Counted from the first letter of the stretch, positions 25,228-34,792 are shown. The stretch is 64,000 bases of DNA from Polyangiaceae bacterium (GCA_023150915.1 JAKLKA010000062.1:1-64000); one strand, 5' to 3'. Numbers and translations are program-made. The notes: generated by a model not told the origin, from the sequence alone.

Positions 25228-28200
25228 TCAGTACCGGTACTGCCACAGCAGATCGAGGCCGGTGCCCAGCGTGCCGACCTCGGTCCGCAGCGACCAGTTG
25301 CGTCGGAAGCGCCAGTCCACCGTGCCGCTGACGTCCACCGGCTCGGTGGTGGTGGTGTTCTGCTGCTGCTCGAGGCGGTTTCGGTACGTGCCCTCGAACC
25401 AGACGCTCTCGCTCAGCCGCACCGCCGCGGTGTAGCTGGCCTTGTTCTCGTCCGTTCCGGTGCGCAGCTCGACGCTGCCGACCAGCGCGTCGGCGAAGAG
25501 CGTGTTGAACGCCGTGGCGATGCCGCCGGCGGCGGCGGTCTCTCGCGTGCGCGCCCCCGAGGCCTCGTCACTGGCGCCGCTGGACGAACCGCCGAAGAGC
25601 AGGGCCATGATCTCGGGCTCGGACCGGGCCGGGTCACTCGACAGCTTCAGCTTCGCGTCCTTCAAGGTCCCGCGCACGTCCACGTAGACCACGGTGGCGT
25701 CCGGGGCGCGCCAGCTGGCGGTGGCGAAGAGATGCGGGTCGGTGGGCTCGGGGGTGTCGAACACCACCCGACCGGCCTCGATCACCCAGGTCTTGCCCCA
25801 CGACTGGAAGCGCCCGCCGGGCTCGAGCTCGATGAAGCCGCCCACCACCGCCTTCTTCTCCAGATCGATCACCGGTTGCCCGACCAGCGGCAGGTCGAGG
25901 TCCGAGCGGGTGATGCGGACCCCGCGCTTGAGGTTCACCACGAAGCGCCACGGCAGGGTGCTGCCGGTGCGTTCCACGGTGGGCTCTTTCAGCGCCTGCA
26001 CCACCTGGATGGCCGGATTGTCCGCGACGTCCACCACCTCGCGCCCGCCGGCCTGCGGCAAGCGCGCGTTGAGGTTGGGGATGTCCACCGTGACCACCAT
26101 GCGCTCTTCTTCGCGCTCGAGCTTGAGGGTGGCCGAGCCGCTGGCGATGGCCTGCGACACGCCCTGGAACATCACGGGCACCTCGGTCATGCTGAGCGAA
26201 GCGTTGCCGCGGGTCATGCGCACGCCGTCGAAGTAGAAGTTGGCGAGCGCCCGCAGGTTCACCTTCTCGGAGCGGGCCTTGCCCTCGACGTCGAACACGT
26301 TCACCCGGGTGAATCCGCCGGCCTTCTTGGCCGTGGCGCCGAAGGTCACGTCGCGGAACTCGATGCCCAGCGGCGCGATGTGCACCACCCCCTGGCTGAC
26401 CGTGGCGCGGCCGTCGACGTCGGTCTCGAACTGGCCGGTGGGGTCGCCGTTCGACTTGAGCCGCGGCTCGAGGGTCGCGGTCAGTCGGCCGTCGACCTTG
26501 CCCGTGAGCCGCGAGAAGATGTCGCGCAGGAACGGCGAGAGCACCACCGCGTCGTAGCCCTTTGCTTCGGCGCTGAGCAGCACGCGGCGTGCGCGATCCA
26601 GCGCCGGCAGGGCCCCGCCCCAGTCCAGGCCGAGCCGCGCCTCGGCGGTGAGCCGGCCCCGCCCGTCGTCCAGCTCGGCCTGGGCGCGCAGCTGCTTGCC
26701 GTCCGAACGCACCAGCACGTTGCCGCGGCCCACGCTGACGCCGTCGACGCTGGCGCCGGTGAGATCCACGTTCGCCGAGAGCTGCGGCGGCGCATCGGCC
26801 TGGGTGCGCTGCAGCGCCACGTTGCCCTGCAGGGCGCCCGCGACCTTGGCGTCGGCAAAGCCGGGCACCACGGTCAGTGGCGTGCCCTCGAGCGCCAGGT
26901 GCGCGCCGCCCGTCCAGGTGCCGCCCACGATGTCGGCGTTGCCCTTGGTGGTGAGCTGGGCGATCCGGCGACCGGCGGCCAAGAGCTCGGCGTTGGCGCC
27001 GAAGCGCCCGCTGGCCAGCTCGTACTCGCCGTTCGCGCGCAGGTCGACCGGCAACGCGCGCCGACCGGCGGTGGACTGGATCTGACGGGCCTCGACGTTG
27101 GCCGACAGCTTGGGGTCGCTGGCCGAGCCCGAGAAGAGCAGGCGTGCGGCGCCCGTGCCCTGGACCCCCTCGGGCCGAATCACCGGGGGAAACTGCGAGA
27201 ACGGGCGCTCGTGCAGGGTGATCACCGCCATCACCGGCGCTTCGAGCAGGTGGCCGAGCCATTCGTCGGGCGCGGCCACGATCTCTTTCCACGCGACGCG
27301 CGCGGTGCCGCTGGTGGTGACCACCGGTCCGACCGCGTCGACCAGCTGAGTGGTGCCGCTGGCGTCGCCCTTCTCGCCGTTCACGCCGCCCACCATGGTG
27401 ACGTCGATGCCCTGGACCACCAGGGGCCTTTCGCCCTTCTTGGCCGGAGCTTGCACGACCTCGAGCCCCCGCGTGCCGGCGATCTCGACGCGGGCGTTGG
27501 GGAGCTCTTTCGGGGCCAGGCGCTCGACGCGCACCCTTGCGAAGGCCGTGCCGGCCACCTTCTCGATCCGGGCGGACTTCGGCAGCACCAGCCGCAGCAA
27601 CGAGAGCTGGATGTCGCTGAGCTGGATCTCGCCGTCGCCGGTCATGCCCGCCCACGACTTGGGCTCTGCCGGGTTGCCGTTCAGCTCGGACTGCCAGGTG
27701 GCGCCGAAGGCCCCGATGTCGCGCACGATGCCCGACGCCTTGCCCTCGATGTGCTCGCCCTCCAGGCTGGCATCGAGCGACATCGAGATGCCGCCGACGG
27801 CGGCGATCGAGCCCTTGCCCAGGCCGAGCTTCACGTGGCCGGTGGACTTCTCTTTGCTGGCCACGATGTCGGCGTCGACGTTCAGCGTGCCCCCCAGCAT
27901 TCCGCGCCGCAGCCCCAGCGCCCGCGAGACCACGTCCAGATCCAGCCGCTCGCCCTTGGCTTTGACCTCGACCCGGCCCTTCGAAATCCGGACCTTGCCG
28001 CCCAGCTCGCCGCCGGCGCCGGTCAGCTTCATGCTGTCGACCACCACGTCCTGGGCGTCCAGATCGAGGTGAGCGATCTTTCCGGCCAGCACCGCGTCGT
28101 CGCGCTTGATCTGGACCTGCACGTTCTTGACCGCCGGCTTGCCTCTCGCTTCGAGCGTGCCGCTGGCGCGCACCTCGGGACCGTGCGGGTCGGTGAGGGT

Positions 28201-29865
28201 GGCGGTCAGCGCTGGGCGGATCACCGGGCCTTTGGCGGTGCCCGAAACCTTGCCGAAGCTCTGGCCGCGGGCCGAGAAGTCCGAGCCCGTCACCTTGGCG
28301 TCGATCGCCAGCTTCTCGAGCTCGGTCAGCTTGCCCTTGGCGTGGCCGGTCACATGGCCGCGCGCCAGCTTCACGTCGGCCAGCGAAAACCCCGAGACGT
28401 CGGCCGAGAGCGTGGCGTCCAGCGTGTTCTTCTCGATGCGAGCCTTGACCTGCGCGTCGGCGCGGCCCCGGGCCGGGGTGAGCTTCTTCAGCCGCGGCGC
28501 CAGCTCCATCTGGAACGAGCGCGCGCGGGCGTCCAGATCCACCGCGCCGTCGGGGTGGACGGTGAAGCCGACCTTGAGCGGCATGCCGACCTCGTGGACC
28601 GTGGCCTTGCCGACGAACCCTTTCGGATCCCAGCTGCCCGAGACGTCGATCGGCGGGACCATCTGGCCGACGAAGGTGGTCTCGGCGGTGGTGCCGTTGA
28701 CCTCGACCGAGATCTGGCCGCGCTTCTGCCAGATGGCCAGGGCGGTATCGAGCGTGGCGCTGGTCTTCGGGGCCTTGGGCCAGAGGGCGCGGATGTCGAC
28801 GCCGCGCCCCTGCACGTCGAGCCCGATCTCGAGCTCGGGAGCGAAGCGCACGTGGCCGGCCGAGGTCAGGCGCGCCTCGCCGACCTCGAAGCGGGCCTGA
28901 GTCTCCAGCTTGGGCAGCTCACCGGTGGCCTCGACGTGCGCGGCCACGGGCTCGAGCACCGGCCAGTCCGCGAGCAGCGCGCGCACGTCTTCGGGCAGCG
29001 CCTTCGGAACGTCGAGCGAGGCCTTGATGGTCTTGCCCTTGACGTACACCGAGCTCGACACGGGCAGATTGCCGAAATAGCCGTTGAAGCTGGTCCACAC
29101 CGCGCCCGGTGCGCGGATGTGGATCTCGCCGGTGCCCGTGGCGTCCGTCCCGGCCAGCCCGCGCACCGTCATGCCATAGCGATGCACGTCGATGGCCGCA
29201 CCCTTGGGTGTGGCCAGCACCGAACCGCGCACGCCCGCCAGGCCCACCTCCAGCGTGGGCAAGCCGGCCACGGTGCCGCGCGCGTCGATGCGTCCGATCT
29301 CGATCTGCGGCAGCCAGAGGCGCAGCGGCCGCGAGGGCGCGGCGGGCTTCTTGGGCTCGGCGCTGGGCGCGCTGGGCACGGGGGTCAGCGCTCGGGCCAG
29401 CGTCGGCACGCCGCTCTCGTCCGGGATCACCAGCACGTCGGCGCGCCCCGCCCGAATGTGGCGCACGATCAGCGTGATGCGCTCGTCCGCCGTCAGCACC
29501 TCTTGCAGTAACGCGAGCACGTCGGTGCGCACGCGCAGGTCGTGGAGCGTGATGACGGTGTTGCCGGCTTCGTCTTTGACGGTGACCTCGTTCAGGGTCG
29601 CGCCTCGCAGGCTGAGCTCCTGGATCTCTCCCGTGCGAAGCTCGCCGTGAAACACCCCGACCAGCGAACGGGACAAGAGGTCCGAGGCCAACCGGCGCGA
29701 TGCCGGCAGGTCGATGTGCAGCGCGATGCCCCCGCCCAGGCCGGCCACGAAGGTGACGGCGAGCCCCAAGGTCGCCAGGGTGCGACCGAGGGCGCGCACC
29801 ACGCGCTGCCGGCGGGTTCCCCGGTCGGCCACCGTCGGCGGCGGTCGCAGGGTGGTCTTGGGCAT
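25228..29865 (-). CDS. tamB: TamB-like translocation/assembly module protein
   Basis: 1545 residues, within the range of TamB and AsmA-like bridge proteins. An N-terminal basic region and single transmembrane helix (about 28-50) anchor it in the inner membrane. Long beta-rich repeats follow, as in the hydrophobic groove that spans the periplasm. The C-terminal DUF490/TamB domain (about 1200-1545) has WLQ-type features: PGGRFQSWGKTWVIEAGRVV, DPHLFATASW and SEPEIMALLFGG. TamB partners an Omp85 protein in moving lipids or beta-barrel proteins to the outer membrane. Its ATG shares one base with the TGA of the upstream Omp85 gene, showing tight coupling. The gene ends with an aromatic outer-membrane-like terminus. 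Confidence 0.92.
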   Translation of the reverse strand: MPKTTLRPPPTVADRGTRRQRVVRALGRTLATLGLAVTFVAGLGGGIALHIDLPASRRLASDLLSRSLVGVFHGELRTGEIQELSLRGATLNEVTVKDEAGNTVITLHDLRVRTDVLALLQEVLTADERITLIVRHIRAGRADVLVIPDESGVPTLARALTPVPSAPSAEPKKPAAPSRPLRLWLPQIEIGRIDARGTVAGLPTLEVGLAGVRGSVLATPKGAAIDVHRYGMTVRGLAGTDATGTGEIHIRAPGAVWTSFNGYFGNLPVSSSVYVKGKTIKASLDVPKALPEDVRALLADWPVLEPVAAHVEATGELPKLETQARFEVGEARLTSAGHVRFAPELEIGLDVQGRGVDIRALWPKAPKTSATLDTALAIWQKRGQISVEVNGTTAETTFVGQMVPPIDVSGSWDPKGFVGKATVHEVGMPLKVGFTVHPDGAVDLDARARSFQMELAPRLKKLTPARGRADAQVKARIEKNTLDATLSADVSGFSLADVKLARGHVTGHAKGKLTELEKLAIDAKVTGSDFSARGQSFGKVSGTAKGPVIRPALTATLTDPHGPEVRASGTLEARGKPAVKNVQVQIKRDDAVLAGKIAHLDLDAQDVVVDSMKLTGAGGELGGKVRISKGRVEVKAKGERLDLDVVSRALGLRRGMLGGTLNVDADIVASKEKSTGHVKLGLGKGSIAAVGGISMSLDASLEGEHIEGKASGIVRDIGAFGATWQSELNGNPAEPKSWAGMTGDGEIQLSDIQLSLLRLVLPKSARIEKVAGTAFARVRVERLAPKELPNARVEIAGTRGLEVVQAPAKKGERPLVVQGIDVTMVGGVNGEKGDASGTTQLVDAVGPVVTTSGTARVAWKEIVAAPDEWLGHLLEAPVMAVITLHERPFSQFPPVIRPEGVQGTGAARLLFSGSASDPKLSANVEARQIQSTAGRRALPVDLRANGEYELASGRFGANAELLAAGRRIAQLTTKGNADIVGGTWTGGAHLALEGTPLTVVPGFADAKVAGALQGNVALQRTQADAPPQLSANVDLTGASVDGVSVGRGNVLVRSDGKQLRAQAELDDGRGRLTAEARLGLDWGGALPALDRARRVLLSAEAKGYDAVVLSPFLRDIFSRLTGKVDGRLTATLEPRLKSNGDPTGQFETDVDGRATVSQGVVHIAPLGIEFRDVTFGATAKKAGGFTRVNVFDVEGKARSEKVNLRALANFYFDGVRMTRGNASLSMTEVPVMFQGVSQAIASGSATLKLEREEERMVVTVDIPNLNARLPQAGGREVVDVADNPAIQVVQALKEPTVERTGSTLPWRFVVNLKRGVRITRSDLDLPLVGQPVIDLEKKAVVGGFIELEPGGRFQSWGKTWVIEAGRVVFDTPEPTDPHLFATASWRAPDATVVYVDVRGTLKDAKLKLSSDPARSEPEIMALLFGGSSSGASDEASGARTRETAAAGGIATAFNTLFADALVGSVELRTGTDENKASYTAAVRLSESVWFEGTYRNRLEQQQNTTTTEPVDVSGTVDWRFRRNWSLRTEVGTLGTGLDLLWQYRY

Positions 29866-31964
29866 CAGAACGACTCCCCCAGGGCGATGTGAATCGCCAT
29901 CGGCAAGCCGAACACGGTCCCCGGGTTGCCCTCTTGGCGTTCCAGATCCTCTTCGCCGATCTGCTGCAGCCAGGGCGTGCGGTAGCCGGCGTCGATGCGC
30001 AGCGGGCCCACCGGCGTGCGGTAGCGCAAGCCCAGGCCCGGCGAGATGTGGGGCACGTCGAAGCGGATTTCACCCACTCTGCGTGTGACGTCGCTCGCGT
30101 CCAAGAAAGTCGCGGCGTAGAGCGGACCGATCACCGGGAATCGCACTTCCAAGGAGGCTTCCCAAAGCGTGAGGCCGCCCAGGGGGCGAATGCAAGCTGC
30201 CGGCAGCTGATCCAGGGGCCGACCGCAGTCTTCGCCGGTGGGCACCAGGAAGCCGACCGGCCCGTGGGGGCCGACGCCGCGGTACGGGTAGCCGCGGTTC
30301 GAGTTGGGGCCGCCCGAGTAGAAGGCGCGGAACAAGAGCTTGTGCTGGTCGCGCACAACCGCCGGGTTGGTGGGGTCGTTCGCCGCCTGAGCGCTGGTCA
30401 GCGTCTCGCCATAATCGGAAGGGAACAAGAAGCCGGTGGTCAGGCGCGTGGCCAGCGTGACGTGCTTGCTGAGCGGCAGAAAGCCCCGGAACTCGGGCCG
30501 CAGGCGCAGGTCGCTCACGGTGCCACCGAACACGTAGCCCGCCACCTGTGCCGAGTTCGCGACGTAGAACCCCTCGCGCGGCTCGATGCGGTCGTCCCGG
30601 AAGTCCAAGATCGCGTACAGCTCGGGGAACGCCACCCGCACGGCGTCGAGGCCGTCGGGCCTTCCACCCTGATAGGTGAAGGGGAAGTTCGCTTGCCAGT
30701 TCAGCGACGGCGTCACGAACAAGTGATGGCCGAAGAACGCGCGCTCTACCCCGGTGGCGGCCTTGATCTCGTGGTAGCCAATGACGCGCTCTTTCTCGGG
30801 ATCTACGCTGTCGGGCAGCGGATAGAGCAGCGGGTAGATGCTGTAGTCGCCGGAGATGAAGCCGGTGAGACGCCCTTCCAGGAACGAGGGCTGACGCAGC
30901 TCGGTGTGCACCCGGTTCTCGGGCAAGAGCCGGGTGGGCGAATCGAAGCGCCCGATGCGGGTTGGGAAGTACGTGACGCCGGGACGCGCCTCGATGTTGA
31001 AGCGCCGCATGCCGCCCAGGAAGTTGCGATGCTCCCACCCGACCCGGGCGTGGTTCGAGAGCCGCAACACGTCGAAGCGTGCTCCGCCGCCCAGGCGCAG
31101 CGTGCGCAGCGACGCCTCGCGGACGATCACCGTGATTGGCACCTGGCCGCTCTTGGGTCGCGCCTTGTCTTGCCGGACCTCGACCGAGGCGAACACACCC
31201 AGGTTCTGCAGCGCCTCTTGCGCGTCGACCACGTCGGTGCGCGAATAGACGTCCCCTTCTCGGAGCCCCAGCACCGCACGCACCGGATCTTCGGGGATCG
31301 ACTGGAGACCGACGACCCGCACGGGGCCGTAGCGGGCGACCGGACCCTCTTCGACCTCGAAGATCACGTCGGCGGTGTGGGTGGCCAGGTCCACCTTGGC
31401 GCGGTGCTTGACCTCGGCGAAGGCGTAACCGGCGTCGCCCAGCACGTGCGCGATGGCCTTGGCGTTGGCCTCGAACTCGTCTTCGTCGAAGCGGTCGCCC
31501 GGGTCGAGGGTGATGGCCGAGAGCGCGCGGGCGGCCACGTCGAACGGCAGGTTGGCGAGCCCCTTGGCGTCGGCGCGGCGGACCTCGACCACCGGCCCCT
31601 CGTCGACCGCGATCTCGACCCGCACGTGCCGCGGCCCGACGCGCTCGATGCGGGCAGCTCGCACCTTGGCCTCGTAGAACCCCTTGCGGCGGTAGTAGCG
31701 CTCCACCCGCTCGAGGTCGCGGCTGAGCACCGTCTCGTTGAAGACCTCGTAGTCGTACAGCAGCCCCTCGAGCGATCGGGGCCAGGGCGGCGGGCGGGTG
31801 GCCAGGCGATCTTCGACGGTGTCAGCGTCGAGCGCGCTCGCCCCCACCACCCTCACGTCGGCCACCAGGTCGCGGCCTGCCGGGGCGCCCTTCTTGATGC
31901 AGCCCGACATCGCGGCCGAGAGCACGGCCGCCCAGGCCAGTGCTCCCGCGCGCGACGCAGGCAT
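29865..31964 (-). CDS. Omp85/TamA-like outer membrane protein with lipobox
   Basis: 699 residues. Three POTRA-like domains fill about 32-285 (for example VERYYRRKGFYEAKVR, EVEEGPVARYGPVRV, VVDAQEALQNLGVFASVEV), followed by an Omp85 16-strand barrel (about 290-699). The barrel carries FRAFYSGGPNSNRGYPYRG, matching the family's conserved (V/I)RG(F/Y)-type lid-lock region, and ends ...MAIHIALGESF. The signal ends AAMSGC, so it may be acylated, like the TamL proteins known in Bacteroidetes. With tamB one base downstream it forms a TAM-type pair. BamA itself is a different protein usually found elsewhere. It follows the lipoprotein gene by 3 bases. Confidence 0.9.
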   Translation of the reverse strand: MPASRAGALAWAAVLSAAMSGCIKKGAPAGRDLVADVRVVGASALDADTVEDRLATRPPPWPRSLEGLLYDYEVFNETVLSRDLERVERYYRRKGFYEAKVRAARIERVGPRHVRVEIAVDEGPVVEVRRADAKGLANLPFDVAARALSAITLDPGDRFDEDEFEANAKAIAHVLGDAGYAFAEVKHRAKVDLATHTADVIFEVEEGPVARYGPVRVVGLQSIPEDPVRAVLGLREGDVYSRTDVVDAQEALQNLGVFASVEVRQDKARPKSGQVPITVIVREASLRTLRLGGGARFDVLRLSNHARVGWEHRNFLGGMRRFNIEARPGVTYFPTRIGRFDSPTRLLPENRVHTELRQPSFLEGRLTGFISGDYSIYPLLYPLPDSVDPEKERVIGYHEIKAATGVERAFFGHHLFVTPSLNWQANFPFTYQGGRPDGLDAVRVAFPELYAILDFRDDRIEPREGFYVANSAQVAGYVFGGTVSDLRLRPEFRGFLPLSKHVTLATRLTTGFLFPSDYGETLTSAQAANDPTNPAVVRDQHKLLFRAFYSGGPNSNRGYPYRGVGPHGPVGFLVPTGEDCGRPLDQLPAACIRPLGGLTLWEASLEVRFPVIGPLYAATFLDASDVTRRVGEIRFDVPHISPGLGLRYRTPVGPLRIDAGYRTPWLQQIGEEDLERQEGNPGTVFGLPMAIHIALGESF

Positions 31965-31967
31965 TCG

Positions 31968-32687
31968 TCACTTCTTCTTCGGCGGTTCCTTCGGCGGATC
32001 CATCCCGGGCAAGAACGCGAGCTCTGCCGGTTTCTCGTGATAGGTCAGCTCTTCGAAGGTGAGGATGCCCATGATGGGGTCGGCCTCGGTGCCGGTCGTG
32101 GCGCGCACGAAGGTGGTCGAATAGTCGCCCTTGACCGTGACCTTCGCGCCCTTGTTCGGGATCGGGTTCGGCATCTTCACGCCCCAGAAGGTGTCGCTCT
32201 TTTCGGCGTCTTCCTTCTTCTCGAACTCTTTCACCGCGTCGTAGATGCCGGCGAAGTTCGAGGCCCAGCCCATCACCTTGATGCACTCGTTTTCGGGGGC
32301 GTCTTTGGTGTCGCAGAGCCAGAACGCCGGCACCGGGGCGTTGCAGCCCTCGGGATCGGCCTTGCCGCCCTTGTGCACCGCGCACGCCGGCGCGTCGGGC
32401 AGGTTGGTCTTGCCGATGTAGCCGGTGATGCTGAGCTTCTTGCCGGCCACCTCTTTACGGTGGGTGCGGCTGCGCAGGTGATAGCTGGCGCCCCACACCG
32501 TGTAAGCGTCGCCCGCCTTGATCGGCTTCTGGGGAACGTTCGGCACCGCCGGCAATTGCGCCTTGGCGCCGCTCGCGGCAGCGCGGGGCTGGTATTTCTC
32601 GTCGTCCTTACCCCCGCCGCAGCTCACCACGGAAGCGGAGAGCACGACGACGGCGAGCGAGGCAGAGATTCGGCGGGCAGTCTGCAT
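31968..32687 (-). CDS. Lipoprotein of the tam operon
   Basis: 239 residues. ATG 32687 was chosen because it begins a signal peptide ending in the lipobox SVVSC followed by GGG, and because AGGGAGG sits 4-5 bases before it. Upstream in-frame codons extend into intergenic DNA. The mature part (about 50-225) contains paired cysteines (ACAVH..., GCNAP, LCDTK, ECIKV) and an OB-like stretch VAGKKLSITGYIGKTN. A Lys/Pro tail ends it. I do not recognise the family. As the first gene of a tight operon with the Omp85 protein and TamB, it may be a periplasmic or outer-membrane accessory of that machine. Confidence 0.82.
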   Translation of the reverse strand: MQTARRISASLAVVVLSASVVSCGGGKDDEKYQPRAAASGAKAQLPAVPNVPQKPIKAGDAYTVWGASYHLRSRTHRKEVAGKKLSITGYIGKTNLPDAPACAVHKGGKADPEGCNAPVPAFWLCDTKDAPENECIKVMGWASNFAGIYDAVKEFEKKEDAEKSDTFWGVKMPNPIPNKGAKVTVKGDYSTTFVRATTGTEADPIMGILTFEELTYHEKPAELAFLPGMDPPKEPPKKK

Positions 32688-32812
32688 GGGGCCTCCCTGA
32701 ACGGAATGATTTCGCATGGCTATCACGCGGCGCGCCGCTGCCACAAGGCTCTGATCGCTGCCGGGCGGCGGATCTTGCCCCACCCGGCCGGCGGGGCACC
32801 ATTTTCTGGGAT

Positions 32813-32840
32813 TTGACACGGGGTTTCAGCCTCATAGCCT
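32813..32840 (+). promoter_or_regulatory. Consensus -35 promoter of the PPP phosphatase gene
   Basis: A perfect TTGACA (32813-32818), 16 bases, then TAGCCT (32835-32840), then 8 bases to the GTG at 32849. Predicted initiation is within 1-3 bases of the start codon, so the mRNA would be leaderless. Confidence 0.6.
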
Positions 32841-32848
32841 CCACGCCC

Positions 32849-33541
32849 GTGGCTCGCACCATCGTCATCGGAGACGTCCACGGCTGCCGGACGGAGCTCG
32901 ACGAGCTGCTCGACCGCGTGGCCCTGGCCCAGGGCGACGCGCTCTGCTTCGTCGGCGACCTGGTGGCCCGCGGTCCGGATTCCGCCGGCGTGCTCGATCG
33001 CGTGGCCCAGCTGGGGGCGGCGCTGGTGGTCGGCAACCACGAGTGGCGACTCTTGGCGGCGCGGCGGGGCGAAGCCGTGCGCCTGGGCCCGTCGCACCAG
33101 GCACTGATGAAGAGCCTCGACGATCGCCACTTCGCCACGCTCCAGGCGATGCGAGCCTGGGTCGACTTCCCCGAGCACGACCTGCGCGTGGTGCATGCCG
33201 GCGTGGTGCCGGGTGTGCCGATCGAAGCACAAGACCCCTGGGCGCTGTCCCACCTGCGCACGCTGCGCGACGACGGCACCCCCAGCGCCACGCGCGACTT
33301 CACGCTGTGGGGCGAGCGCTACCACGAAGCGCCCCACGTGGTGTTCGGGCACAACGCGGTGGACGGCTTGCAGCTCCATCCGTTCGCCACCGGCATCGAC
33401 ACGGGCTGCGTGTATGGTGGGCGGCTGACCGCGATGGTGCTGGCCGCGGGCGAGCGCGTGCCGCCGAAGCAAGACCGGCGCGACGTGCTGGTCTCGGTGC
33501 GCGCGCGACGCGCGTATGTCGAGCTCGAGCCCGGGGCGTGA
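32849..33541 (+). CDS. PPP-family metallophosphatase (Ser/Thr phosphatase-like)
   Basis: 230 residues. All PPP signature motifs are present: GDVHG (near 9-13), GDLVARGPDS (the usual GDxVDRG is altered to GDLVARG, which also occurs in ApaH- and PrpE-like proteins), GNHE, HAG, and the late VFGHN. Two metal ions are therefore expected. Substrates may be phosphoproteins or dinucleoside polyphosphates; ApaH proteins are usually longer (about 270-280 residues). GTG 32849 begins the first strand (VARTIVIGDVHG). A TTG at 32813 in the same frame is part of the -35 box. It converges on the next gene with 3 bases between stops. Confidence 0.88.
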   Translation: MARTIVIGDVHGCRTELDELLDRVALAQGDALCFVGDLVARGPDSAGVLDRVAQLGAALVVGNHEWRLLAARRGEAVRLGPSHQALMKSLDDRHFATLQAMRAWVDFPEHDLRVVHAGVVPGVPIEAQDPWALSHLRTLRDDGTPSATRDFTLWGERYHEAPHVVFGHNAVDGLQLHPFATGIDTGCVYGGRLTAMVLAAGERVPPKQDRRDVLVSVRARRAYVELEPGA

Positions 33542-33544
33542 GCT

Positions 33545-34777
33545 TCACAAGATCTCTACTGCTCGATCGAGCCCGCGCAAGGCGTGACAGGCGTCGCCGA
33601 TCAGATCCAGGTAGGTCTGCTCGCGGTCCTTGCGGATGGCGTCGAGCCGCTCGTAGACCCCGCCGTCGAGCAGCTGCCCCGACACGTCGACCAGATCAGC
33701 GGTAGCGTGGGCAATGGTCTGGTCGATGCGCCGGCCGCCCTCGCTCTGGGCCGCGGTGAGCCCCAGGTTTCGCGCCAAGGTCAGGGTCTCGACCAGGTGG
33801 CCGAAGAACTTCTGCTGCTGCAGCCGGATCAGCAGGCCCTGCTCGGGGTGGCGGGCCAAGAGCGCGGCGTAGGCGGGGCGCTCGAGCTCGTAGCGGAAGA
33901 GCAACACGCCGAGCTGCTTCCGGAAGCGGCGCTCGTCGGCCTCACGACGCACGATGGACACGGCGCTGGCCGCGGCCTGGATCAGGTGCATGCCGCCGCA
34001 GCTGTGGCCGTAGATCCCCTGCTTCGCCTTCTTCGCGGCATGGAGCGGGCTGCCCTCGTCGAAGGCCTTCTCGGGCGGGCCGCCGTAGCCTTCGACCACC
34101 TTCTGGTCGGCCTCGAGCCTGCCCAGCGCCGTCTCGATCAGCGCGGCCAGCTGGGGCTCTTGCTCGGCCGCGGCCGGGACGCGCTTCACGTGCTCGGCCA
34201 GCGCCGAGATCTGCCAGGCCACGTGGTGGTGGTCCGCGTCGGTCTTGGGCGCCTCGGCGGCGGCGCGCAGATCGGCCACCAGCCGGGTGAGCGTGACTTT
34301 GTCGCCGGTCGACGTCGCGAAGCTCTGATCGAGCGGCACGTTCATCTCGAGCAGCGTCTTGACCAAGAGGAAGCGATGCGGCTCGACCGGAGCGCCCGCC
34401 TTCTTGTCGGGGAACAGCCACAGCTTCTTGTCGCCCACGGTCGTCGGCTCGGCGAACGACACGATCACGTCGCTGGCGCGGCGCCCGTCACTTGCCGAGA
34501 AGCTGACGCCGAACGCGACCATGCCGTGCGCCAGCGCCCACGGGCTGGTGGGGTCGCCGGCCGGAACGCGCACCGCATTACCCAGGCGCTTGGCCAGCGC
34601 GCGGGCTTCGGCGCGCGTCGCGCGTCGCGGCGCGGGCACCTCGGGGGCGCTGCTCGCGCTGGGCGCCGGCGGAAGAGGCGCGTCGCGCCCGGTGGGCTTG
34701 CGGGTGACCCCCAAATAGATCCCGCCCACGGCCGCAGCCGCGAACAACACCAACAAACCGCGGGTTCTCTCCGACAC
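33545..34777 (-). CDS. Hypothetical membrane-anchored protein
   Basis: 410 residues from GTG 34777. A transmembrane helix (about 7-23) and a Pro/Ala/Ser-rich linker (30-55) are followed by a mostly helical domain to the end. Distinctive stretches are GIYGHSCGGMHLIQAAASAV, with a Ser-Cys-Gly-Gly centre, and FGHLVETLTLARNLGL. The pattern GHSCGG looks like a nucleophile elbow but lacks a lipase-like context. No recognised family. It probably acts on the periplasmic face. CATACT lies 9 bases before the start. It is divergent from a Gly-rich lipoprotein with a 130-base gap. Confidence 0.72.
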   Translation of the reverse strand: MSERTRGLLVLFAAAAVGGIYLGVTRKPTGRDAPLPPAPSASSAPEVPAPRRATRAEARALAKRLGNAVRVPAGDPTSPWALAHGMVAFGVSFSASDGRRASDVIVSFAEPTTVGDKKLWLFPDKKAGAPVEPHRFLLVKTLLEMNVPLDQSFATSTGDKVTLTRLVADLRAAAEAPKTDADHHHVAWQISALAEHVKRVPAAAEQEPQLAALIETALGRLEADQKVVEGYGGPPEKAFDEGSPLHAAKKAKQGIYGHSCGGMHLIQAAASAVSIVRREADERRFRKQLGVLLFRYELERPAYAALLARHPEQGLLIRLQQQKFFGHLVETLTLARNLGLTAAQSEGGRRIDQTIAHATADLVDVSGQLLDGGVYERLDAIRKDREQTYLDLIGDACHALRGLDRAVEIL

Positions 34778-34786
34778 GGCGCGGGG

Positions 34787-34792
34787 AGTATG
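34787..34792 (-). promoter_or_regulatory. -10-like CATACT, leaderless start
   Basis: CATACT on the minus strand, then 9 bases, then the GTG at 34777. It has the same hexamer and spacing as the phosphatase gene at 10210. Confidence 0.45.

Noticed and set aside
25732-29511. 1259-codon open frame opposite tamB
   Set aside because: It is the antisense shadow of TamB: His/Gly/Ala-rich with no motifs, while the minus strand gives a full TamB with its C-terminal domain.
29865-31964. BamA
   Set aside because: Only three POTRA-like domains and direct coupling to tamB fit TamA/TamL better; BamA normally has five POTRA domains.
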